From Bacteroidaceae bacterium (GTDB lineage: Bacteria > Bacteroidota > Bacteroidia > Bacteroidales > Bacteroidaceae), in contig JAFXEF010000013.1 of NCBI GenBank assembly GCA_017520935.1, forward strand, positions 62,001 through 126,000: a stretch of 64,000 bases of DNA. The letters are read 5' to 3'. A program made the position numbers and the translations under genes. A model generated the notes under the pieces. It was given only the letters and a program-made list of their open reading frames with translations, was not told the DNA's origin and did not search any database. Positions within the stretch are counted from its first letter, which is position 1; each line of letters begins with the position of its first letter. This document shows positions 9,620 to 21,100 of this stretch, in pieces.

Positions 9620-12600
9620 ATGAAACACAGAACCATACATCAGCTGCTCACTCTACTATGCTGCATGCTGCCTTTAACGATACAGGCACAAAGCAGCACC
9701 ACCATCAGCGGTACCGTATCCGATGACTTCGGCCCAGTATTTGGGGCTCACGTGGTAGAGGTCGATGAGGGACAACGTATCATAGAGTCAGCCGTAACCG
9801 ACATGAACGGCAACTTCGCACTGAAAGTACGCGACACGCGACACAAGGTAAGAATCAGCTACGTAGGCTGCAAGACACAGTTCCTGTCCATCGGAGAAAA
9901 ACGGCAGTTTGAGATATTCCTGAAGAGCGATACGCAGATTGAAGAGGTAGTGGTGACGGCAACAACCCGCGTTGCTACCGGCGGACTCGACATCCCCGAA
10001 CGCGAGCAATCATTCTCCCAGCAGACCATGAGCATGAGCAAGCTCGAAGGCCTCTCGTTCACCTCCGTCGACGAGGCACTACAAGGGCAGATTGCCGGAC
10101 TCGACATCGTAAACAACAGCGGAAACTTGGGTAGTGGCACCAGCATGCGTCTGCGCGGTGTATCATCCATCTTCTCCAGTTCAGAGCCACTCATCGTTGT
10201 AGACGGCAACATATTCGAGACGGATGCCAACAACGACATCGACTATAGCAGCATCACAGAGGACAGGTTTGCCGAACTGCTGAGCATCAACGTGGAGGAC
10301 ATCGCCAGCATCACCGTACTGAAGGATGCAGCAGCCACGGCCATCTGGGGAAGTCAGGGCAGCAACGGTGTCATCAGCATCGTCACTAAACGAGGTTCGA
10401 GCGGAAAGCCCCGCGTCAGCTATTCACTACGCTTACGCGGGACCTACCAACCGGAAGGATACACCATGCTCAATGGCGACCAATATACCATGCTGCTGAA
10501 AGAGGAGTTCTTCAATGCTTCTCAGAACCCGGAACGGCTGGAGGAGCTCAGCTACAACCAGAACTACCCTCAATACGAGCAATACAACAACAACACCAAC
10601 TGGCAGAATGCAGTGAAGCAATTCGGACTGTTCCAGAGCCATCACTTGTCTATCGCCGGTGGAGGTGAGAAAGCCAACTACCGCATATCTGCAGGCTATG
10701 ACCATCAGGAGGGAAGCATCATCGCCCAACAACTCGACCGCTTCTCTACCCGTATGGCCCTTGACTATTTCGTGAGCGACCGCATCAGAATCAGTAGTTC
10801 ATTTGCCCTCACCTACACAGACAACAAACAGAACAGCGACGGGTTGCTGGGTATAGCCATCGTGAAGATGCCCAACATGGCTATCTACGACGAGGATGCC
10901 TTAGGCAACAGTCTGGGTACCTACTTCCGGATGGACGAATTTACCGAAACATACTCTGGCGATAGAGACGAGTTGTCGGCACAACGCTCGCTGGTGAACC
11001 CCGTGGCATCGGCATGGCTGGCACAAAAGGGAAACCGCTCATACAACGTGGTTCCAACATTTGACATCAACTACAAGCTGCTGGGGGTGGACGAGGAGCG
11101 TACACAGCTCAACTATACGGGTAGTGTGGCACTGTCTATACTCAATGGGTATAACGACAGCTATTATCCCTTCGAACTGAAAAGTGTGAAATGGACCGAG
11201 ACGCAGGGAGCAGTGAACTCCGCGTCATCGAGTTTCAACAAGAGTTTCGGATTCACCACCACACACCGTCTGACTTTCATCCCCGCACTGGCCAACAAGG
11301 ATCACTCGATACGTACCATGCTGCAAGGACAAATGGTCACCGGAAATTCCAACAGCCAGTCACTGAGCAGCTATATGCTCCCCGGAGCGAACATCACGAT
11401 GGCGGCCACAGGTGGCCACCTGAGCAATACGAACACCGGATCAGGACAATGGCGCAGTGCCAACTGGGTGCTACAGGCACACTACTCATACAAGTCGAAG
11501 TACTCGCTCGACTGGTCAATGCGTGCCGATGGCAGCACACGCTTCGGTCCCTCGCACCGCTGGGGCTACTTCTACGCAGCCTCGGGACGTTGGAACGTAA
11601 TCGACGAGACGTTCATGGATGGAGCACGCGAATGGATGTCGATGCTTTCGGTACGCGCGGGATGGGGTATCACCGGTACACAGCCAGGTGCCAATGACCT
11701 GCACTACTCAATATACCAGTCTGACGGCAAGTACATCAATACGCCCGGTATGCGCCCCGTTAACATACGCCTTACCGACCTTCGTTGGGAAAAGCAGAAC
11801 TCGTGGAATGCGGGTATCGACCTCGGACTGATGGACAACCTGTTGACAGCATCGGTGAATCTCTATGCCCAGTACAAGAGCGACCTGCTGACCAAGAATC
11901 CATCAATACCGACGACGAGCGGGTTTGCCACACTGAACTACGAGAACAATGGAAAGATGAAGAACCAAGGTTACGAAATCAATCTTAACGTCAACCGTTT
12001 CAGACTGGCAGGTGATGTGCAGGCATCGACCTATCTCAACTTTGCCAACAACCGCAACACCATCACCGAAATGGACGAGATACGCCTCAATGCCATCAAT
12101 GGTACAGGCGTGAAGCTACCAACCAACGGGAACTATGTGACGCGCGTGCAACTCAACAACCCTTTCGGAGCCATCTACGGACTCCGTTACAAAGGGGTAT
12201 ATGCCTACAGCTACGACCACTACAACAAAGCAGTTGCCGAAGGAGCATCATGCCCCGTGGCACGCGACAAGGACGGCAAGGTCATCTATGGAGCCAACAA
12301 CAAGCCGATGCAACTGTACTATGACTACCACAACACCAAATATGCCTTCACGGGAGGTGATGCCATCTACGAGGACATCAACTATGATGGAAACATCAAC
12401 GAACTGGATCTGGTGTACCTGGGTTCATCGTTGCCGAAGTTGACGGGCGGATTCGGATTCAACCTCTACTACAAGGCATGGACTCTGAAAGCGATGTTCA
12501 ATTACCGCTACGGCAATAAGGTGGTGAATAGGGCGCGTATGCTGGCCGAAAACATGTATGGCACCAATAACCAGACAACAACTGTCAACTACCGCTGGCG

Positions 12601-12934
12601 CAAGGAGGGCGACGGAGCCGACGGGGCACACATCGTACCGAGAGCACTCTATGCCAAAGGCTACAACTGGCTGGGATCGGACCGCTACGTGGAGGACGCA
12701 TCATTTATCCGCCTCAACAACCTGCAGATATCCTACGAAGTGGACAGGGACTTCAGCAAGCGACTGGGGATGAGCCGCATAGCACTATTTGCCAGTGCCG
12801 ACAACCTATTCTTGCTCACCCGATATAGCGGAGTAGACCCTGAAGTAGGCTATGGAGGCATGGGAGTGACCACCGACAATGCTGCCACGCCAAGAGCCAA
12901 GTCATTCACCTTAGGTGCCACCATTAACTTCTGA
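9620..12934 (+). CDS. SusC-like TonB-dependent outer-membrane transporter (first pair)
   Basis: 1104 aa from the ATG at 9620. An ATG at 9587 in the same frame would add 11 residues ahead of a clear signal peptide (MKHRTIHQLL to TIQAQ) and is not preferred. Domains: carboxypeptidase-regulatory-like beta-sandwich (about 25-100), TonB-box-like EEVVVTATT (about 108), plug domain with PLIVVDGNIF (about 190) and the SusC signature WGSQGSNGVISIVTKRG (about 245-260), then a barrel ending in TLGATINF. It should import a glycan or peptide ligand together with the SusD encoded 6 bp downstream. Confidence 0.95.
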   Translation: MKHRTIHQLLTLLCCMLPLTIQAQSSTTISGTVSDDFGPVFGAHVVEVDEGQRIIESAVTDMNGNFALKVRDTRHKVRISYVGCKTQFLSIGEKRQFEIFLKSDTQIEEVVVTATTRVATGGLDIPEREQSFSQQTMSMSKLEGLSFTSVDEALQGQIAGLDIVNNSGNLGSGTSMRLRGVSSIFSSSEPLIVVDGNIFETDANNDIDYSSITEDRFAELLSINVEDIASITVLKDAAATAIWGSQGSNGVISIVTKRGSSGKPRVSYSLRLRGTYQPEGYTMLNGDQYTMLLKEEFFNASQNPERLEELSYNQNYPQYEQYNNNTNWQNAVKQFGLFQSHHLSIAGGGEKANYRISAGYDHQEGSIIAQQLDRFSTRMALDYFVSDRIRISSSFALTYTDNKQNSDGLLGIAIVKMPNMAIYDEDALGNSLGTYFRMDEFTETYSGDRDELSAQRSLVNPVASAWLAQKGNRSYNVVPTFDINYKLLGVDEERTQLNYTGSVALSILNGYNDSYYPFELKSVKWTETQGAVNSASSSFNKSFGFTTTHRLTFIPALANKDHSIRTMLQGQMVTGNSNSQSLSSYMLPGANITMAATGGHLSNTNTGSGQWRSANWVLQAHYSYKSKYSLDWSMRADGSTRFGPSHRWGYFYAASGRWNVIDETFMDGAREWMSMLSVRAGWGITGTQPGANDLHYSIYQSDGKYINTPGMRPVNIRLTDLRWEKQNSWNAGIDLGLMDNLLTASVNLYAQYKSDLLTKNPSIPTTSGFATLNYENNGKMKNQGYEINLNVNRFRLAGDVQASTYLNFANNRNTITEMDEIRLNAINGTGVKLPTNGNYVTRVQLNNPFGAIYGLRYKGVYAYSYDHYNKAVAEGASCPVARDKDGKVIYGANNKPMQLYYDYHNTKYAFTGGDAIYEDINYDGNINELDLVYLGSSLPKLTGGFGFNLYYKAWTLKAMFNYRYGNKVVNRARMLAENMYGTNNQTTTVNYRWRKEGDGADGAHIVPRALYAKGYNWLGSDRYVEDASFIRLNNLQISYEVDRDFSKRLGMSRIALFASADNLFLLTRYSGVDPEVGYGGMGVTTDNAATPRAKSFTLGATINF

Positions 12935-12940
12935 TGCATT

Positions 12941-14569
12941 ATGAAAAAGAAAATGATAGCGGCAATAGCCACAACACTGATGTTGACCTCGTGTAATGAC
13001 TTCCTGGCCGACTTCCTCACACTGAAACCGCTCAACGCCGTCAGTGTAGAGAACTATTGGGAGAAGAAGAGCGAGGTGGAAAGTTGCATCGCCTCGTGCT
13101 ACTACGCCATGCAAGATGCCAACTTTGCCAAACGCGTCATCGCCTGGGGCGAGATGCGAGCCGACAACATCACTGACAACGCAGCACTGCAAAATAGCGA
13201 GAACGACTACAACTACTACGTCAACAACATTACCTCACAAAACACATGGTGCTCATGGGCAGCAGTGTACAACGTCATCAACCTATGCAACACCGTACTG
13301 TACTATGCCCCGGGAGCTCAAGAGAAAGACGGCAACTTCACCGAAGAGGAGTTGCTGAGCTACAGTGCCGAGGTACGGAGCATCAGGGCATTGTGCTACT
13401 TTTATCTGATACGCACCTTTAAGAAGGTGCCGCTCGTGACCATAGCCACGATTGGAGACGATGAAGACTTCAAGGTAGCAGCCTCGAACGAAGAGGAGGT
13501 GCTGGCACAGATCATCGAAGACTTGGAATGGGCCAAAGAACATATTTGGGGAGAGCGTTTCTTCGACACTCCCGCCGAGCGAAAGGGACGATTCAACAAA
13601 CTCAGCGTAAAAGCCATGCTGGCCGATGTGCACCTATGGGCAGGCAACTATGCACTATGCGCAGAATATGCAGATGAAGTGATAGCAGCCAAACAGGCTG
13701 AGTACGCCCTGCAACAACAGCAGGTGGCGCAAGGTGACAATGAACTGTACTATGCCAACGGAACCTTGAGCCTATATGCAGGGTATCCCCTCATTGACGG
13801 CACCACCCTGCACTATGCCAACCAGCAAATCTTCATTACCGGCAACAGCTTCGAGAGCCTCCTTGAGCTGCAATACGACTTCGACATCAGGGACAACAGT
13901 GGCGTTACCTCACTATACGGTTCCACCCGCACCCTCACGGGAGGCATGCTCTCGGCAGCCAACTACATCATCGACAAGCAGGCCGGGTCACTGTTCGAAG
14001 ATGTCAACGATGGACGCCTCACCGACAATGTCAACTATGACGGATTCACCACCTCAAACAGCTACTCCATACTGAAGTACAGAGCTGCCAAGGACGACAA
14101 TGAGCAGATTCAGATGAGTGGGAAAGCAGCCAATTGGATCATCTACCGCCTCACCGACGTGATGCTCATGCGGGCTGAAGCGCTCGCCTACCTGGGCGGC
14201 GAGGAAAACCTGCAAGAGGCATTCCTGCTCGTCAAGGCGGTGAACGAACGCGCCTGTGGAGGCACGAGCAGGCTACTGACCATGCCCGATGACATGAAAC
14301 GGCTGGTGCTCGATGAACGGCAGCGCGAACTGATGTTCGAGGGCAAGCGATGGTATGACCTCATGCGCATGGTGCGACATGCCGACGAACCAGCCAAGAT
14401 GATGTCGACCCTGCGCAACACCTATCTGTTACGCAAGTACCAGACTGGAGGAAGAGATGCCGTCACCCGACTGGCCAGCATCGATAACCTGTATCTGCCC
14501 TTCTACCAACCAGAGATAGATGTCAACCCCCTATTGGAGGTAGACCAGAACCCAGCCTATCAGTATTGA
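12941..14569 (+). CDS. SusD/RagB-like surface lipoprotein (first pair)
   Basis: 542 aa; lipobox LTSC with C18, followed by NDF. The N-terminal helical segment (KPLNAVSVENYWEKKSEVESCIASCYYAM), the TPR-like region with AEVRSIRALCYFYLIRTF, and the C-terminal DERQRELMFEGKRWYDLMRM signature are all typical of SusD. Such proteins form a lid over the SusC barrel and capture substrate. The gene starts 6 bp after the susC-like stop, so the two are translated from one message. Confidence 0.95.
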   Translation: MKKKMIAAIATTLMLTSCNDFLADFLTLKPLNAVSVENYWEKKSEVESCIASCYYAMQDANFAKRVIAWGEMRADNITDNAALQNSENDYNYYVNNITSQNTWCSWAAVYNVINLCNTVLYYAPGAQEKDGNFTEEELLSYSAEVRSIRALCYFYLIRTFKKVPLVTIATIGDDEDFKVAASNEEEVLAQIIEDLEWAKEHIWGERFFDTPAERKGRFNKLSVKAMLADVHLWAGNYALCAEYADEVIAAKQAEYALQQQQVAQGDNELYYANGTLSLYAGYPLIDGTTLHYANQQIFITGNSFESLLELQYDFDIRDNSGVTSLYGSTRTLTGGMLSAANYIIDKQAGSLFEDVNDGRLTDNVNYDGFTTSNSYSILKYRAAKDDNEQIQMSGKAANWIIYRLTDVMLMRAEALAYLGGEENLQEAFLLVKAVNERACGGTSRLLTMPDDMKRLVLDERQRELMFEGKRWYDLMRMVRHADEPAKMMSTLRNTYLLRKYQTGGRDAVTRLASIDNLYLPFYQPEIDVNPLLEVDQNPAYQY

Positions 14570-14590
14570 GAAACCACAAAAGACCCGTAT

Positions 14591-16633
14591 ATGAAAGCCA
14601 AGAACAAAATATGGATAGTGGTCATGGCCATGACCTTGACAATGACAGGATGCTATGACGATGGTGTCGAAGGCGACAGCTTCTATGTGAGCCAGCAGCA
14701 AACCATAGGAGACTTTCTGGAGGCCGGTGAACAGTACTCCGCCTTCAATCAGATACTCGCACGTGCCGGCATAAAAGGTCTGATGACAACCTATGGACAA
14801 TACACCTGTCTGGCACCGACCAACGAAGCCATAGAGCAATACATTACAGAGCACCATCCCGGCATGGAACTCGGGACACTGCCCGACAGCACAGTCACCG
14901 CCATAGCCAAAAGCCATATCATTGGAGAGGCATTGCTCACACACGACATGCACACCGGATACCTTCCCCGGGCCAATATGTATGAAAGGAAGATACAGGT
15001 GACCATCACACAAGAGTATGACTCTACACGGGGTGACTCGGTCACGGTGTACCGCCTCAACACTAAATCACGCATCATCGCTGCCAACGACACAGTGACC
15101 AATGGTGTGATACACACCCTCGACCACGTGTTGGAGCAGTCGAGCTATGTACTGCCCGACTACATGCAGTCGCGGTGCGAGGCACTGGGATTCACCCTGT
15201 TTATGGCAGCACTGCAAAAGACACAACTCACCGACCTCCTTCTGGAAGAGAAGGACGAGAGCGAAGCGATGGTGCAGAAACTGGCACAATATGCAGCCAA
15301 GTACACTGGTACAGGAGAAAAGGTGCCCGCATCGAGACGACTGGGCTACACCGTGTTCGTAGAGAAAGACGAAGTGTACGCTACACTCACCGACCCGCTG
15401 AATGACAATAAACCCATCTACACGGGAGACCTCGAAAGCGATATCGCATCGCTGGCCAACTATGCCAAGGTGATGATGGACGAGGTGTATCCTGGCGATG
15501 CCGGCCTCTACGATGACAACCCTGCACACCGAAAGAATCCGCTCAACAGGTACATGGCCTATCACATCCTCGACAGAAACGTAGGATACAACAATCTGGT
15601 GAATGCCACCCGCGACTGGAGTGTCAACGAAGGTGGCGACTACACCGAATACTATGAAACTCTGGAAGGCAATCTACTGCGTCTGCAGACCGTATCGGGT
15701 AAAGGCAACGCGGTATATCTCAACCGTTTCATGCGCTCCAACAATGCTGTCGAAGGGGTGGAAGTCAAGAGCACGGAAGGAGAGTCCACCATCAACGGCA
15801 ACTTCCAGTTTGTGAACGGCATACTTAAATTCGATGCAGAAGTGGTAAGTATGTTCAAGAACACCCGTATCCGCATCGACACAGGGTCGTTGCTCAAGGA
15901 GCTGACCAACAACGACATCCGCCTTGACAAGGACGATGAGATGCTGTGGTGGTATTTCCCCACAGGCTACTTCGACGGGCTGGACTATGATGACAACAGC
16001 GAATGCAAGTATAACCGTTGGCCTGCAGGCAAGAGCGCCGGCAACGGCACACACAAGGATCTGGCAGCACATCAGACCGATAACCTCAACTTCGACGGAG
16101 AATACGATGTCACCATACGCTTCCCGGCTGTCCCCGCAGGACAGTATGAGATACGCTTGGGTTACTGCTGCAACGCCTTGATGAGCATCTCGCAAATCTA
16201 CTTCGGCTACGACAAGCAGCTGATGATGCCCGTAGGCATCCCCCTCGACATGAACCTCACAGGCATGGATCCCAAGGTGGGCATGATCCAGGACATCAAC
16301 CTCTTCGATGACATCACCTCGGACGCATCGGCCAACGTGGGAGGATTAGTCACCATCACCGAGAACGACAGAGCCATGCGCAACCTCGGATATATGAAGG
16401 GACCCGCAGCCATGTATCGCGTGGAGAATGACCGTGTGACCCAAAAATCACGGATGACCAACGACTGGTGGTACATGAGACGCATCATCACCACCCAACA
16501 GCTCGATGGCAGGCCTTTCTACTTGAGATTCAGAAAGGTGGATGAGCGCACAGGAAGATTGCTCAATCTTGACTTCATTGAGGTTTGCCCACGTAGCATA
16601 TACAACGGAGCGATACCCGAAGACAGATTCTAA
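14591..16633 (+). CDS. Fasciclin (FAS1) lipoprotein with a C-terminal beta-sandwich-like domain
   Basis: 680 aa; lipobox TMTGC with C21 followed by the acidic YDDGVEGD. A clear FAS1 domain (about 30-180) contains YTCLAPTNEAIEQY and ends with NGVIHTLDHVLE. A second, divergent one (about 185-420) contains YTVFVEKDEVYATL. The remaining 250 residues are beta-rich (VTIRFPAVPAGQYEIRLGY) and resemble a ligand-binding sandwich more than FAS1; I cannot name this domain. The gene starts 21 bp after the first SusD gene. Probably a surface protein of the SusCD complex, with binding rather than catalytic function. Confidence 0.82.
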   Translation: MKAKNKIWIVVMAMTLTMTGCYDDGVEGDSFYVSQQQTIGDFLEAGEQYSAFNQILARAGIKGLMTTYGQYTCLAPTNEAIEQYITEHHPGMELGTLPDSTVTAIAKSHIIGEALLTHDMHTGYLPRANMYERKIQVTITQEYDSTRGDSVTVYRLNTKSRIIAANDTVTNGVIHTLDHVLEQSSYVLPDYMQSRCEALGFTLFMAALQKTQLTDLLLEEKDESEAMVQKLAQYAAKYTGTGEKVPASRRLGYTVFVEKDEVYATLTDPLNDNKPIYTGDLESDIASLANYAKVMMDEVYPGDAGLYDDNPAHRKNPLNRYMAYHILDRNVGYNNLVNATRDWSVNEGGDYTEYYETLEGNLLRLQTVSGKGNAVYLNRFMRSNNAVEGVEVKSTEGESTINGNFQFVNGILKFDAEVVSMFKNTRIRIDTGSLLKELTNNDIRLDKDDEMLWWYFPTGYFDGLDYDDNSECKYNRWPAGKSAGNGTHKDLAAHQTDNLNFDGEYDVTIRFPAVPAGQYEIRLGYCCNALMSISQIYFGYDKQLMMPVGIPLDMNLTGMDPKVGMIQDINLFDDITSDASANVGGLVTITENDRAMRNLGYMKGPAAMYRVENDRVTQKSRMTNDWWYMRRIITTQQLDGRPFYLRFRKVDERTGRLLNLDFIEVCPRSIYNGAIPEDRF

Positions 16634-16674
16634 GAGGAGTATCCACGAAGTGTGACCAAGAAAAAGAGTAGAGT

Positions 16675-18162
16675 ATGAAGAACAAGCATTTTATATTAAG
16701 CGTAATGGTTGCCGCTACCACACTGTCGTGTACCGACAGCTGGGAGGAGCATTACGCTGTGCCCGCCCAGTCGACAACAACGCTGTGGCAACAGATCTCC
16801 GATAACGTCGAACTGGACGACTTTGCCCGCCTATTGCAGTCGAGAGGTTACGACAAACTGCTCGACAGTGACCAGCGGTTCACCGTATGGGCTCCCAAAG
16901 GCAAGATTGACACCTCCTTAGTTACAGGCGGCATGATGTCGGATGAGGAAATCACAACACAGGTAATCGAGAACCACATAGCTCGCTCGCTCATCTCGGT
17001 GTCGGCAGCAAAGGCAGACTCGATAAAAACGCTCAATGGTAAGCTGATGCGCCTTATCGGTGACGGCATTCACGTGGCATTCAACGGAGTGCGCATCGAG
17101 AGTCCCAACATGGAATGTAGCAATGGACTACTCCACATCGTTGAACAGCAAGTCAGATTCAACAACAACATCTGGACCTATCTGCGCCAGGACAACGACC
17201 TGCAACAACTATGCGACTACCTGTACGGATTCAACCGTCAGGAGTTTGACCCCAATGCCAGCACTTTGGGCGGTGTCGTAGGTGGCGAGAAGGTATATAG
17301 CGACTCCGTATTCATCACAACCAACGAACTATGGTCAAGGATGGGACAACTCAATGCAGAGAACACGTCGTACGTGATGACGGCTCCCACCAACCAAGCA
17401 TGGGAAGAAACGGTAGAGGAGTTCAAGGCCTTCTACCGCTACCCGGAAGGCATCTATAAGCACATGGGCGACTCCGTAGCCAAACGACGCATCACGGAGT
17501 ATTTAGTGCGCCGGACTGACAGCGAAGAACCGCTACCCTATGAGGCACTCATCACCGACACGGTGGATTGCAGCAACGGAACACTGCTGAAAGCCGAAGC
17601 TCTGAACATCGACCCCTACGAGACATTCGTGCAGGACATCGTCATCGAAGCCGAAGCCGAGGCATACATGACCAAGGAGCCCAGCAACTGCGAAGCCACA
17701 AGCGTGTTTGTTGTAACAGGGAAGAACGAACTGAGCAAAAACCGCTACATGAAGTTAGTGGCAACATCGCCTCTGTTGAAACCCACAGTAACCTACGTGC
17801 TGCCCAATGTACTGTCGTGCAAATATGACATCGGCGTAGTGTTCGTGCCCATGAACCTGACCAAGAACGGGTATTCCTCCGTCATCGACCCGAAGGACGG
17901 AAGAGTCGATGTGGAGCTGTACGATGACTACCTCGGCGAAGTGTACAAGAGCACAGGTCTTGACATTGACGGCACAACGATCGATACGGTGTGGGTGCGC
18001 GAGGAGCATCAGTTTGAGTACTGCGACTATTACCCCAACAGAGAGAAGCTGACGGACTCTAAGCTCACACTGAAGATAACGGGAACAGCCAAGCGAACCG
18101 AAACTACCCTAAGCCGCGACATGTACATTGACTGCATCGTATTGCGCCCACGAAGATACTAA
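16675..18162 (+). CDS. Fasciclin (FAS1) lipoprotein, shorter
   Basis: 495 aa; lipobox TTLSC with C19 followed by TDSWEEHY. FAS1 unit one (about 28-165) has FTVWAPKGKID and ends NGLLHIVEQQV. Unit two (about 166-325) has YVMTAPTNQAWEE and ends NGTLLKAEALN. The C-terminal 170 residues are beta-rich (YVLPNVLSCKYDIGVVFVPMNL) and share general shape, not obvious sequence, with the end of the preceding fasciclin protein. It sits 20 bp before the second susC-like gene. The arrangement suggests one fasciclin protein dedicated to each SusCD pair plus one shared. Confidence 0.82.
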   Translation: MKNKHFILSVMVAATTLSCTDSWEEHYAVPAQSTTTLWQQISDNVELDDFARLLQSRGYDKLLDSDQRFTVWAPKGKIDTSLVTGGMMSDEEITTQVIENHIARSLISVSAAKADSIKTLNGKLMRLIGDGIHVAFNGVRIESPNMECSNGLLHIVEQQVRFNNNIWTYLRQDNDLQQLCDYLYGFNRQEFDPNASTLGGVVGGEKVYSDSVFITTNELWSRMGQLNAENTSYVMTAPTNQAWEETVEEFKAFYRYPEGIYKHMGDSVAKRRITEYLVRRTDSEEPLPYEALITDTVDCSNGTLLKAEALNIDPYETFVQDIVIEAEAEAYMTKEPSNCEATSVFVVTGKNELSKNRYMKLVATSPLLKPTVTYVLPNVLSCKYDIGVVFVPMNLTKNGYSSVIDPKDGRVDVELYDDYLGEVYKSTGLDIDGTTIDTVWVREEHQFEYCDYYPNREKLTDSKLTLKITGTAKRTETTLSRDMYIDCIVLRPRRY

Positions 18163-18181
18163 CCGATAACATTGAACATCT

Positions 18182-21100
18182 ATGAGACACATACTCCTAC
18201 TGTTAACAACCATCCTGTGGGCAGCACAGCCTGCCATGCCACAAGAGACGGTGTGGAAAGGCTCCGTCGTGAGCCATGCCACGGGAATGCCCATCGCGGG
18301 TGCCATAGTCACGGCAGAGAGTGATGCACGATACAGCGCAATGAGCGATACGAAGGGCACGTTTGAGATTACATTGCCACCACACATCGGCACGTTGACC
18401 GTAGAGGCCACCGACCACAAGAGCGTCACCCTACACCTTCCCGCGGAAGGAACAGCCATCAAGGTACTGATGCACCCGGCCATCGTCCCCTCGGCAGCAG
18501 CTACCGCACTCACCATCGAGGATAACTTGGCCACGAAGCAAGCCGAAGGACTGAGAACGATAAGAGGGAGCTCCAACCCTGCACAAGGAGCCATGCTCAT
18601 GCTCGGAGGATGGCATTCGCTCAACAGCAACGCCACACCGCTAATCGTAGTCGACGGTGTAGTATTGGATCAGCAGAACGACCGCCCCCTGCTACATCAA
18701 GGGTACCTGAACAATGTGCTCAGTGCCATAAGCCCTGACGACATAGAGAAGGTGAGCATCCTACACGACGCCACAGCACTGTATGGAGCCAAAGGCGGAG
18801 GAGGTGTCATACTGATAGAGACGAAACGCGCCAAGTCAATGGCAACGCGCATCGACGTGAACCTCCGCAGCGGCATGGAGTGGATGCCACGCCTGCCACA
18901 GATGATGAACGCAGCACAATATAGAAGTTACGCGGCAGACATATTGGGCAATGCGACCACAACACCCGAATTCCTGAGCAATCAGACTGCCGACAAGCAA
19001 CTCTATGCCATGTACCACAACGACACCGACTGGAGCCGAGCAGTGTATCAGAAAGCACTGACCCAGTACTACGGCATAAACGTACAAGGAGGCGACGAAA
19101 TTGCAAAGTATAACCTCGGCATCAACTACAGCAATGCCGAGAGCACACTCAAGGGAAATGATTTTGACCGCTTGTCGCTGCGTTTCAACACGGATGTCAA
19201 CATCGTGGATCCACTAACCGTGCAGCTCGACGTGGCCTATAGCAATACGGGGCGCAACCTGCGCGATGATGGTATACATAGTGGAGACAACTTTGCCCCA
19301 TCGGCTTTGGCACTCATCAAATCGCCCTTGCTCAATAGCCACATGGCCGACAAGAGCGGAAACTTCACAGCCTCACTGGCCGACTACGACGTATTCGGCA
19401 TCAGCAACCCATTGGCAATCATCGAAGGAGGAGATGCCAGCAACAAGAACTCATTGTCCTACAACCTGTTTTTCATGAACATACGCCCCGAATGGCGATT
19501 AGGGAAGCACCTGACGATAAGCGAGCAGGTGAGCTACGTGCTCAACAACGTCACCGAACGCTACTTCATGCCCGATGAGGGAGTGCCCACCATTGTGAAC
19601 GGAACAGATGCCGCCATCAACAATCAGTCGAGAGCCTATTCCTCGAAACAAACGTCACTGATGAGCGATACCCGATTGACATGGAGCGCAAGGCATGGCC
19701 TTCACCGGATGAAAACGGTAGGAGGGATGCGCTACATGAGCGACACCTATAACAACGACGGTATATCAGCAAGCAACACTGTGAGCGACAAGATGCCCAA
19801 CATCACTGCTACCATGGACAATCGGCAGGTTACCGGATGCTACGAACAATGGAAATCGGCAGCACTGTACCTGCATGCCGACTACAGCTACACTGACCGC
19901 TACGACCTGACAGCATCGCTCACTGGAGAGACCTCTACACGCTACGGACGCAACGCACAGGGAGGTATCACTGTGGGCGACTATGTATGGGCGATGTTCC
20001 CATCATTGCAGGCAAGGTGGAACGTATCGGCCGAGCCCTTCTTCCGCAAGACCAAAGCCATCAGCCAGTTGGCAATCACGGCAGGTATCGACCAAAGCGG
20101 CAACGACCGTATCCCCCCCTATGCCTCACGCAGCTACTTCACCACCACCCCATTCATCAATGGCACTGCAGGCATCAGCCTCGGCCATATCGGCAACGAC
20201 AAACTGCGATGGGAGACCACCACACGCCTGCACGTAGGAGCACAGATGCGCGCCTTCGAGGAGCGGTGGGGAATAGCCGTCAAGGCCACCAAGAGCTACA
20301 CAGACAACCTGCTGGTGTGGAAACCTCTCGATGGCATCAGCGGACTCAGCCGCTACCTGTGCAACGAAGGCCAGTTGGAGAACATCAGCTATAGCCTGCA
20401 CACCGATATCCGACTGCTGAGCCGGCGCAACCTATCATGGGACATCTACGGGACAGCCAATAGCTATGCCAACAGACTGACCGCGCTGCCCGAAGGAAAC
20501 AAAAGCTTCACGACCGACTATATGGAGGGGCAGTTGCTGACTGCCATCGACAACCCGATTGCTGTGTTCTACGGATACCGCACGAACGGAGTATTCGCCA
20601 CCACAGAAGCTGCACAGGAGGCCGCTATCCGGATGGGCTCAGAAAGAGGATACCAACTGCAGGCCGGCGACCCCGTATACATTGACACCAACGATGACCA
20701 CATAATCAATGAGGAAGATCGCCAGATTATCGGAGACCCCAATCCCGACCTCTTCGGCTCGTTCGGCACCACACTGACATGGCGAGGGTTCACCTTCGAT
20801 GCATCCTTTACATACAACATCGGAGGCGACATCTACAACTATGCCCGGCGAGTGCTCGAGCAGGGAGGCAGCTACCATAACCAAACAACAGCCATGTTGC
20901 GCAGATGGGTACGAGAAGGGCAACAGACCGACGTGCCACGTGCCAACTCAGCCAGCAAGACCTCGGGGTATGGGTTCACCGACCGGTGGATTGAGGACGG
21001 CAGTTACATGAAGCTCAGAAGCGTATCGGTGAGCTACCATAAGCCACTCGCCCTCTCCTTCATGCAAGGATTTACCGTATGGGTAGCGGCCAACAACATG